A stretch of DNA of 7,070 nt from Paracoccaceae bacterium (GTDB lineage: Bacteria; Pseudomonadota; Alphaproteobacteria; Rhodobacterales; Rhodobacteraceae): positions 1-7,070 of the forward strand of contig JAFIEC010000088.1 of assembly GCA_020832725.1 (NCBI GenBank), read 5' to 3'. Of this stretch, positions 1 through 5,383 are shown piece after piece (within the stretch, counting starts at the first letter, position 1; every line of letters begins with the position of its first letter). A program made the translations under genes and the position numbers. The notes under the pieces are model-generated. The model worked only from the letters and a program-made list of their open reading frames with translations, made no database searches and was not told the origin of the DNA.

Positions 1-809
1 CCAAGACCGGCCCCCATGCCGCCCCCCGCCTCTCCGGTATTGGCGGCGGCACTCTGCATTGCCTGGGCGCCCGCGAACTGGGAATACTTGCCCAGATCGC
101 CCACGATCCCCATGGAGGTGCGTTGATCGAGCACCTTCTCCACCTCGGGTGGCAACGAGATGTTCTCGATGTAGAATTCGGGCACCTCGAGGCCGTATTC
201 CCCCATCATCGGCCCGATCCGCTGGGCGATGAGCGCGCCCAGATCGGTCTTGTTCGCTGCCATGTCGAGGGCGGGGATGCCCGAGCCAGCCAGCGCCACC
301 GATGCCTTGGAGACGATCACATTGCGGATCTGGGCCGAGATCTCGGCGGTGGTGAAATGGCCATCGGTGCCCACGCTCTCGCGCAGGAACAGCGCCGGGT
401 CGGCGACCCGGATCGCGTAGGACCCGAACGCCCGAAGCCGCAACGGCCCGAATTCCGGATCACGCAGCATGATCGGGTTCTGCGTCCCCCATTTCATCCC
501 GGCAAAGCGACGGGTGTTGACGAAATAGATCTCGGACTTGAACGGCGAGGAAAAGCCGTGGTCCCAATGCTGCAGGGCCGTCATCAGCGGCATGTTGTTG
601 GTCTCGAGCATGTAGAGGCCCGGCGTGAACACATCCGCCAGTTGCCCCTCGTGCACGAAGACGGCGGCCTGCCCCTCGCGGACCGTCAGCTTGGCGCCGT
701 ACATGATGGCGTGGCCATGCCGCTCGAACCGCCAGACCATGGTGTCGCGGCTGTCGTCCACCCAGTGGATGACATCGATGAACTGTCCCTTGAGAAATCC
801 GAAGACCAT
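1..809 (-). CDS. SPFH/band-7 domain protein, YdjI-like (C-terminus beyond window)
   Basis: About 269 codons are visible from ATG at 809; the frame stays open through the window start, so the C-terminus is missing. The N-terminus (MVFGFLKGQFIDVIHW) and the block with 'LTVREGQAAVFVHEGQ' near residues 41-56 followed by 'FTPGLYMLETNN' are typical of the SPFH group annotated as 'virion core protein' or YdjI (COG4260 type). The SPFH fold spans roughly residues 30-230 ('NTRRFAGMKWGT', 'EISAQIRNVIVSKAS', 'YGLEVPEFYIENISLPPEV'). An Ala/Gly/Gln-rich linker begins near residue 245; in this family it often leads to a C-terminal zinc-ribbon or short-helix domain, which cannot be checked here. There is no N-terminal membrane helix, so membrane association would be peripheral. 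The start is supported by GGGGGAG just upstream. It lies 24 bases after the DUF2927 lipoprotein stop and is probably the latest visible gene of that operon. SPFH proteins scaffold membrane microdomains; in Bacillus YdjI is linked to the PspA membrane-stress system. The specific role here is inference. Confidence 0.88.
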   Translation of the reverse strand, partial: MVFGFLKGQFIDVIHWVDDSRDTMVWRFERHGHAIMYGAKLTVREGQAAVFVHEGQLADVFTPGLYMLETNNMPLMTALQHWDHGFSSPFKSEIYFVNTRRFAGMKWGTQNPIMLRDPEFGPLRLRAFGSYAIRVADPALFLRESVGTDGHFTTAEISAQIRNVIVSKASVALAGSGIPALDMAANKTDLGALIAQRIGPMMGEYGLEVPEFYIENISLPPEVEKVLDQRTSMGIVGDLGKYSQFAGAQAMQSAAANTGEAGGGMGAGL

Positions 810-833
810 CGCTCCCCCCTGGCGGTTAGGCGT

Positions 834-1775
834 TCAACTGTCCGGGCCCAGAAGCTCCCGGGCGATGCGGGCCACGACTGGCCGGGCCTCGGCCGGTGTC
901 ATGCCCGGGCTCAGTCTGCGATCATAGAGGATGCGCAGCAAGTACTCATCATGCCGTGTCAGAAGCGCGAATTCCTCGTCGTCGTTGAAGATCGAGGGCC
1001 GGGCGAGGGCGGAATCATTTGGAAGGCCCATCATCTGGGCCAGTTCCTCGTGGATGCACGCCTCGCGCATCAGGCCCCGGTGCTCGTCCTTCAGGTGGAT
1101 GATGGCCTGGCTGTAGACACTGTCATCGTTGCCCGCATCTGACAGCGCATAGGCTGCGCAGAACGTGCTGCGCGGGCTGTTCACGATGCTGCTGACGACG
1201 ATCCCCGGCACACCGGGCATGTCTGTGCGCAGCCGGGGGCCAAGCGTGCGCTGCTCGTCCAGGTTGACGATATAGACAAGGACATTGCCACCGCTTTCCG
1301 TCAGTCCGACCGGATGGCCCGTAAGGCGGCCGAGCCGCTGCAGATACGCCCCGATCCGCGCCCGGTCCCCGGCGCGGCGTTCCTCGGGCACCGACGCGCC
1401 CCAGATCAGCCGGACCCGCACCGGTTCCTGCCAGCGGCGCAGGCGGCTTGGGGTGGCCCGGGCAACGAACTGGCCAGCGGCGACCACATATTCGTCATAG
1501 AGCGCGATCCGCTCGAAATTCTCGGCCAGCATGCGCGCGGTGAAGGGGGTGTCCTGCCCCCCGCCATCGGTGCGCAACAGGCCCCGCGACAGCAGCCGTG
1601 CCTCTACCTGGGCGTAATAGGCTTCAAGCCTGCGGCTTTCGTCCGAGACCTCTGACGGTGGTGCGGCCTCGGGTACAGGTCCCGGGGCGTCAGTCAGGGG
1701 CAATTCACACCCTCCGAGTGCAAGCGCCGCCGCCGCTGCGGCAAGCAACGCCGCCCTGATCCTTCCACCACTCAT
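834..1775 (-). CDS. DUF2927-domain lipoprotein
   Basis: A 313-aa predicted lipoprotein. Residues 1-22 form a basic, Ala/Leu-rich signal peptide ending in a lipobox (L20-G21-G22-C23), so Cys23 should be lipidated. Residue +2 is Glu rather than Asp, which by the enterobacterial Lol rule would favour the outer membrane. A Pro/Ala-rich linker (about 28-45) precedes a helical stretch, and the DUF2927 domain covers roughly residues 75-270. Its hallmark is the segment around residues 239-254, 'ACIHEELAQMMGLPND', followed by 'SIFNDDEEFALL'. HEELAQ resembles a zinc-protease HExxH helix but lacks the second His, so peptidase activity is not supported. The domain has no established function; it is common in alphaproteobacterial secreted proteins. 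The ATG at 1775 is preceded by a modest purine-rich AGGCAGGCGG. The gene lies 60 bases after telA and 24 bases before the SPFH gene, which suggests a periplasmic-side partner of that membrane group. Confidence 0.88.
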   Translation of the reverse strand: MSGGRIRAALLAAAAAALALGGCELPLTDAPGPVPEAAPPSEVSDESRRLEAYYAQVEARLLSRGLLRTDGGGQDTPFTARMLAENFERIALYDEYVVAAGQFVARATPSRLRRWQEPVRVRLIWGASVPEERRAGDRARIGAYLQRLGRLTGHPVGLTESGGNVLVYIVNLDEQRTLGPRLRTDMPGVPGIVVSSIVNSPRSTFCAAYALSDAGNDDSVYSQAIIHLKDEHRGLMREACIHEELAQMMGLPNDSALARPSIFNDDEEFALLTRHDEYLLRILYDRRLSPGMTPAEARPVVARIARELLGPDS

Positions 1776-1802
1776 CCGCCTGCCTTTCTGCCCGTGGACG
1801 GT

Positions 1803-1826
1803 CCGGCATGCCGGGGAGCGCCCGGC
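1803..1826 (-). repeat. Overlapping GC-rich inverted repeats in the telA-lipoprotein spacer
   Basis: The 60-base gap between telA and the lipoprotein gene holds two overlapping dyads. One is a perfect 12-base palindrome, CCGGCATGCCGG, at 1803-1814. The other is a 6-bp stem (GCCGGG at 1810-1815, CCCGGC at 1821-1826) with a 5-base loop. The shared bases make the two folds mutually exclusive in RNA. No T-run follows on the minus strand, so this is not an intrinsic terminator of the usual kind. It may act in mRNA processing or stability, or be a by-product of high GC content. Confidence 0.4.
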
Positions 1827-1835
1827 GCGATCCGC

Positions 1836-3002
1836 TCAGCCCGCCCGCACGCTCTCGCGTGCGCTGGCCGAGGCCAGCGCGCTGCGCAGTTCTGTCTCCA
1901 TCCTGGCCAGTTCCACCTCGGCCGTTGCCCGCCGTGCCTTGCCTTCGTCGGCAATGCGCAGCGAATCCTCGATGGTGCCGATCAGCGCCTCGTTCGCCTT
2001 GCGGATGCTTTCCACATCGAACACACCCCGCTCCATCTGGGTGCGCACCTCGGCATTGGCCTGACGCAGGTTCTCGGCATTGGCCGTCAACAATTCGTTG
2101 GTCAGGTCGGTGGCGGCCTTGACCGCCTTGGCGGCATCGGCCGAACGCTGGATGGTCACCGCCTGGGCCAGCTGCGTCTCCCACAGCGGGACGGTGTTCA
2201 CGAGGGTGGAGTTGATCTTGCTCACCAGGCTCTTGTCGTTTTCCTGCACCAGCCGGATCGAGGGCAGGGACTGCATCGTCACCTGCCGTGTCAGCCGCAG
2301 GTCGTGGACCCGCCGCTCCAGATCGTCGCGGGCGGCGCGGATGTCGCGCAGGGATTGTGCTGCCAGCATCTTGTCCTCTTCGGCGGCGGCCTCTACTGCG
2401 GCCTCCCCCTCGGGGATCAGTTTGGCGTCGATCTCTTCGAGCTTGGCCTGTCCGGCAGCGATATACAGGCCCAACTCGTTGTAGAACTCCAGCGTCCGGT
2501 CATAGAGCTTGTCGAGTGCCTTGATGTCCTTCAGCAGCTTGTGTTCGTGCTGCAGAAGGTTGTCGGTGATCGTGTCGATCTGCCCCTGCACCGTCTCGAA
2601 CCGGGCCATGAGCTTGGCGATGGGGGCCACCTTGCCGGTCAGCCGCTCCCACCAGGATTGCTTGCGGCGCATGTCCAGCTCCGACACGGAGAAGCCGCGC
2701 AGGGTGGTGATCATCTCGCGCAGCTTTTCGCCTGCGGGGCCGGTATCCTTGTTGCGCACACCCTGCAGCATGTCCTGGCTGATCCGCTGCAGGTCGGTCT
2801 GGGCGCGGGTGCCGAAGCTGACGATGGAGCCGGTGTTCGACAGGTCGATCTCTGCCATGCGCCGCCTGATCTCTTCGGCATCATGTGCCGGAGCCGCCTG
2901 AAGCGGCACGATCTCCGCCGCGGGCTCGGGCAGGATCTGGGATGTGACCTCCTCGATCAGGGCAAGGTCCTGCGCGGCCTTCTCGCGGACGGTTTCAGAC
3001 AT
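1836..3002 (-). CDS. telA: TelA/KlaA/YaaN family protein (toxic anion resistance family)
   Basis: A 388-aa, largely alpha-helical protein with no signal peptide or membrane segment, so probably cytoplasmic and possibly membrane-associated through partners. It matches the TelA/YaaN family along its length. Characteristic parts are the variable N-terminus (1-45), the segment 'IVSFGTRAQTDLQRISQDML' (60-79), a WWERLTGKV block near 117-125, a long coiled-coil stretch (about 135-235), the signature around 245-280 ('SLPSIRLVQENDKSLVSKI', 'VPLWETQLAQAV') and the C-terminal helix 'ERGVFDVESIRKANEAL' (324-340). The ATG at 3002 has an AAGGGG ribosome binding site 7 bases upstream. Members were named for tellurite resistance on plasmids, but most chromosomal members have no proven biochemical activity; some act in cell-envelope or antimicrobial stress. 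It follows the XpaC-like gene by 21 bases, the same pairing as xpaC-yaaN in Bacillus subtilis, which supports a joint function. A tellurite phenotype should not be assumed from the name. Confidence 0.93.
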   Translation of the reverse strand: MSETVREKAAQDLALIEEVTSQILPEPAAEIVPLQAAPAHDAEEIRRRMAEIDLSNTGSIVSFGTRAQTDLQRISQDMLQGVRNKDTGPAGEKLREMITTLRGFSVSELDMRRKQSWWERLTGKVAPIAKLMARFETVQGQIDTITDNLLQHEHKLLKDIKALDKLYDRTLEFYNELGLYIAAGQAKLEEIDAKLIPEGEAAVEAAAEEDKMLAAQSLRDIRAARDDLERRVHDLRLTRQVTMQSLPSIRLVQENDKSLVSKINSTLVNTVPLWETQLAQAVTIQRSADAAKAVKAATDLTNELLTANAENLRQANAEVRTQMERGVFDVESIRKANEALIGTIEDSLRIADEGKARRATAEVELARMETELRSALASASARESVRAG

Positions 3003-3023
3003 GGGGCATCCCCTTCCATTGTG

Positions 3024-3908
3024 TCACGATCGGATACCTTCGCGCGCAAGACGCTCGCGCAGCACCTCGATCTCGATGTCCAGCCGCTCCCGGTTGTCGG
3101 CCATCAGCGCCGTGCGCCGTGCGGTGAAATGCGTCTCCAGATCGTCCAGCAGCGCCTCGTAGTCCGCCCGCGCCTGTGGGTCGCGGTTGCGGGAATAGAT
3201 GTCGGCGAACTCGCGTGTCGCGTCGCGCACCCCCATCAGGTAGACGCCCAGATACTTGCGCGCGGCTGTCAGGTCACGAGGGTCTTCCTCGACCGCCCGG
3301 CACATCTGCCGCACGGTCTGGGCAAAGCGCTCGACCCGCGCCGCAAGGCGACGGTCGCCGGCCCGTCCCGCAGCCTGCGTGATCGCGGCCAGATGGGCCT
3401 CGGCCTGATCGATGGCCCGCGCGACGCGCGCGTTGCCCGGCGCATCCGCGCCCATGCCCTTGTCCTTCAGCGGATCCAACCCGAAGGCCGCCACCGCCAG
3501 ACCTGCAGCCAGAAGGCCATAGAGCGCAGCCGCTCCCAGCTCCGAACCGGCATCGAAGGCGGCCAGCGCCACGCCCGCGCCAGTCGCCACGGCACCGAAG
3601 ATCTTGCGCGGGATCGCAGGCCTGCGGGCGATCGCGCGGCCCTGATAGGCAATCTGGGCGCGGATCCCCTCGCGGATCAGGAAGGCTCCGGCCAGAAGCA
3701 GGCCGGCCGCACCCAGCTTGGTCAGCATTGCCAGCGCCGGATCGCCGATGGACCGGATCAGCAGCGGCGCGGGCAGAACAAAGAGGATGTTCGCGCGCAG
3801 CCGCGACGGTTTGACCGCCCGGCCTGCCCAGGGATCGGCGCGAGGGCCCGGCGCAGACGGTGGCGTGCCGCCACCGGGGCTGTTGGGGCCGCTGAACCGC
3901 CGGGCCAT
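3024..3908 (-). CDS. xpaC: XpaC-like membrane protein (5-bromo-4-chloroindolyl phosphate hydrolysis family)
   Basis: 294 aa from the ATG at 3908. Residues 1-37 are rich in Pro, Gly and Arg and probably disordered or cytosolic. Hydrophobic segments follow at about 40-52, 59-78, 103-120 and 123-143, giving up to four membrane helices, possibly as two hairpins. From about 155 to the C-terminus the protein is soluble and helical, with the family-like block 'RKYLGVYLMGVRDATREF' (217-234) and a charged C-terminal coiled coil (250-292). The frame is open upstream to an ATG at 4028, but the extra 40 codons have poor third-position GC, no membrane or family character, and overlap a better small ORF in another frame. 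The start at 3908 overlaps that ORF's stop as TGATG, pointing to translational coupling; a G-rich GGGCGGGGGG lies just upstream. The family name reflects a Bacillus phenotype, not a demonstrated enzyme activity. telA follows after 21 bases. Confidence 0.82.
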   Translation of the reverse strand: MARRFSGPNSPGGGTPPSAPGPRADPWAGRAVKPSRLRANILFVLPAPLLIRSIGDPALAMLTKLGAAGLLLAGAFLIREGIRAQIAYQGRAIARRPAIPRKIFGAVATGAGVALAAFDAGSELGAAALYGLLAAGLAVAAFGLDPLKDKGMGADAPGNARVARAIDQAEAHLAAITQAAGRAGDRRLAARVERFAQTVRQMCRAVEEDPRDLTAARKYLGVYLMGVRDATREFADIYSRNRDPQARADYEALLDDLETHFTARRTALMADNRERLDIEIEVLRERLAREGIRS

Positions 3909-3988
3909 CACAGCCCCCCGCCCAGAAGGCCGAAACCAGCCGTCAGTACCAGCGCCGCCAGCAGCAGATAGGCCGTGTATTGAAGCAT
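3908..3988 (-). CDS. Small single-helix membrane ORF upstream of xpaC
   Basis: A 26-codon ORF from ATG at 3988, encoding MLQYTAYLLLAALVLTAGFG and then LLGGGL, ends in TGA whose A is the first base of the xpaC ATG. Almost the whole product is one hydrophobic helix (about residues 4-22) with a Gly-rich end and no charged residue. An in-frame ATG two codons earlier (3994) would give 28 aa and sits better behind a GGAG about 10 bases upstream; which start is used is unclear. Codon third positions are mostly G or C (18 of 25 after the start), better than in the overlapping upstream extension of the xpaC frame. Besides encoding a peptide, its translation would carry ribosomes onto the xpaC start. 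It may be a small subunit of the membrane complex or mainly a coupling leader. I know of no named family for it. Confidence 0.55.
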   Translation of the reverse strand: MLQYTAYLLLAALVLTAGFGLLGGGL

Positions 3989-4023
3989 GGGCATTCCGGG
4001 GCCGCTCCGCGAAGTCGCAGCAA

Positions 4024-4053
4024 AGCATAGGACACTTGGCCGTCGCTTGGCTA
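4024..4053 (-). promoter_or_regulatory. Candidate promoter for the small ORF-xpaC-telA operon
   Basis: On the minus strand TAGCCA (4053-4048) and TATGCT (4029-4024) are separated by 18 bases. Each matches 4 of 6 positions of the sigma-70 type consensus. A start site about 7 bases further on would leave a leader of roughly 25-30 bases before the small ORF. The site lies in the only sizeable spacer (3995-4106, about 112 bases) between the aminotransferase and the operon below it, where a new promoter would be expected. I see no convincing intrinsic terminator in that spacer, so read-through from the aminotransferase gene is also possible. The match is weak and could arise by chance. Confidence 0.28.
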
Positions 4054-4106
4054 CTGCCCGCATGCGCCGAACGCGAAAACCGGCAGCGACGCAGCGGGCC
4101 GTGCCC

Positions 4107-5300
4107 TCAGGTTCCGAAGGCGCGCTGCTCGCCCTTGATCGCCTCTGCAGCAGCCAGAATCGCGCCCGCGATCGCGTCGAGTTCGGCGCGCGTCAGCCGG
4201 GCGGGCAGTCGGGTGTCGCAGGCACGCATCAGCATCGCCCGGGTGCGGGGCAGGTCGGGGGTATCGCCCAGGAAACGCCAGTTCCAGAAGGCCCGTGCAT
4301 TGTCTGCCGCCATGCCGAAGATCTGCACACCCACACCGGCGGCGGCAGTGGCGTCCATGAAGTCGCGCGCCTCGGCATCTGTGAAGCCCACCAGATTGAA
4401 CTGGAGCGAGTCGGGCGCGCGCTGTTCCTTTGGCATGGCGGGCGGGACGTCGATCCAGGGCGAGCTATTGAGCGCCTCTGCGACATGGTCGTGGTTTTCC
4501 CGCCCCTGCCGCACGCGACGATCGATCTCGGCGATCTGGGGGCGGATCACGGCGGCTGACAGGTTGTTCATGCGCATGTTGTAGAGCGGCAGCGCATTCT
4601 GGTGGGCGGCAAAGCGCGCGGTCAGCGCGGGATGCTTCTTCCAGTTGTGCTCGTATGCCCCCGACATGATCACGGCCTGGGCGAAAACGTCCTCGTCGTC
4701 GGTGATGAGGATCCCGCCCTCGCCACCGTTGACAAGCTTGTAGGACTGGAACGAAAGGCAGCCCACCCGTCCGATGGTGCCGATCTTGCGCCCCTGCCAC
4801 AGGGTGCCCAGCGAATGGGCCGCATCCTCGACCACGGGAACACCAAGGGCGTCGGCCATCTCCATGATGGCATCCATGTCGGAGGTATGGCCCCGCATGT
4901 GGCTGATCACCACCGCGCCAGTGCCCGCATGCAGCTTGGCGCGGAAATCCTCGAGGTCGATGCGATAATTCTCGCCCACCTCTACCAGCACGGGCCGCGC
5001 GCCGGCATGGACGATCGCAGAGGGAACCGCCGCAAAGGTGAAGGCCGGGATCAGCACCTCCTGCCCGGGGGCCACGCCCAGCGCCCTGAGCGACAGGAAG
5101 ATCGCAGAGGAGCAGGAATTCACCGCAAGGGCGAACCGGGAGCCCATGAAGGCCGCGAAATCGCGCTCCAGCAGGCTGACCGGTGCGTCGGCCTGGGCCG
5201 TGTAGCGGAACAGGTCGCCCGAGGCGAGCAGAGCCTCCACTTCGGCCCGCGCGGCCTCGGGGATGGGTTCGGCATTATAGACAGAGGACGACAGCGCCAT
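4107..5300 (-). CDS. DegT/DnrJ/EryC1/StrS-family PLP-dependent aminotransferase
   Basis: 397 aa from the ATG at 5300, a normal length for this fold-type I family. Landmarks in order are the N-terminal 'LERDFAAFMGSRFALAVNSC' (44-63), the cofactor-phosphate region with 'SCSSAIFLSLRALG', 'EVLIPAFTFAAVPSAI' (81-96), 'ISHMRGHTSDMDAI' (132-145), VEDAAHSLG (157-165, with Asp159 placed to contact the PLP ring nitrogen) and 'SFQSYKLVNGGEGG' (183-196), where Lys188 is the expected Schiff-base lysine. 'RMNNLSAAVIRPQI' (243-256) matches the family's conserved C-domain motif. These enzymes usually aminate keto-sugars or similar carbonyls using glutamate or glutamine; the substrate here is unknown. The frame is open to a GTG at 5378, but the ATG at 5300 has AGGA 9 bases upstream, and the extra 26 codons would run through a perfect inverted repeat. 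It follows a PuuB-like oxidase, so a role in amine catabolism is possible but inferred. Confidence 0.9.
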   Translation of the reverse strand: MALSSSVYNAEPIPEAARAEVEALLASGDLFRYTAQADAPVSLLERDFAAFMGSRFALAVNSCSSAIFLSLRALGVAPGQEVLIPAFTFAAVPSAIVHAGARPVLVEVGENYRIDLEDFRAKLHAGTGAVVISHMRGHTSDMDAIMEMADALGVPVVEDAAHSLGTLWQGRKIGTIGRVGCLSFQSYKLVNGGEGGILITDDEDVFAQAVIMSGAYEHNWKKHPALTARFAAHQNALPLYNMRMNNLSAAVIRPQIAEIDRRVRQGRENHDHVAEALNSSPWIDVPPAMPKEQRAPDSLQFNLVGFTDAEARDFMDATAAAGVGVQIFGMAADNARAFWNWRFLGDTPDLPRTRAMLMRACDTRLPARLTRAELDAIAGAILAAAEAIKGEQRAFGT

Positions 5301-5303
5301 TTT

Positions 5304-5335
5304 CAGTTTTCCTGAAGTTGGTTTCAGGAAAACTG
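5304..5335. promoter_or_regulatory. Perfect 13-bp inverted repeat over the aminotransferase ribosome binding site
   Basis: CAGTTTTCCTGAA at 5304-5316 and its exact reverse complement TTCAGGAAAACTG at 5323-5335 flank a 6-base spacer. The repeat ends 3 bases before the aminotransferase ATG, and the arm nearest the gene contains its AGGA Shine-Dalgarno sequence. Each arm is itself a partial dyad (TTTC-2 bases-GAAA or GAAG), and it is AT-rich against very GC-rich surroundings. Two readings fit: an operator for a dimeric or tetrameric DNA-binding regulator, or an RNA hairpin that hides the ribosome binding site. No T-run follows on either strand, so it is not a typical terminator. A possible -10 (TACAGT, 5337-5332) overlaps the distal arm, which would suit repression, but I find no good -35 for it. 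Confidence 0.75.
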
Positions 5336-5383
5336 TAAGCCAACCGTGGCTGCTGCGCCACTGTTTTGTTTCCGTCACATGGC

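Noticed and set aside
123..1142. Plus-strand open frame of 339 codons
   Set aside because: It is antisense to the SPFH and DUF2927 genes and crosses their junction, with no recognisable domain. It is a compositional shadow.
1836..3002. Dedicated tellurite-resistance locus
   Set aside because: TelA-family membership alone does not show tellurite resistance; no other ter-type or known tellurite genes are visible, and the neighbours point to a membrane function.
1794..3971. Very long plus-strand open frame (725 codons)
   Set aside because: It is antisense to telA and xpaC, which have clear family matches, signature motifs and ribosome binding sites. The frame's product is His/Gly/Arg/Leu-rich and matches no family I recognise. 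Such antisense frames are common in GC-rich DNA.
3909..4028. Longer N-terminus for the XpaC-like protein starting at 4028
   Set aside because: The 40 extra codons have low third-position GC and no family character, the ATG overlaps the best candidate -10 element, and the region is better explained by the small membrane ORF.
4029..4106. Terminator after the aminotransferase gene
   Set aside because: Only 4-bp stems can be drawn near a TTTT on the minus strand at about 4075-4080, too weak to call.
5304..5335. Intrinsic terminator for the puuAB-like genes
   Set aside because: The dyad is perfect, but no T-run follows it in the minus-strand transcript; it is followed by AAA and the start codon of the next gene.
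5301..5378. GTG start at 5378 for the aminotransferase
   Set aside because: It has no good ribosome binding site, and the extra 26 codons would translate the inverted repeat. The ATG at 5300 has AGGA at proper spacing and gives a normal family N-terminus.
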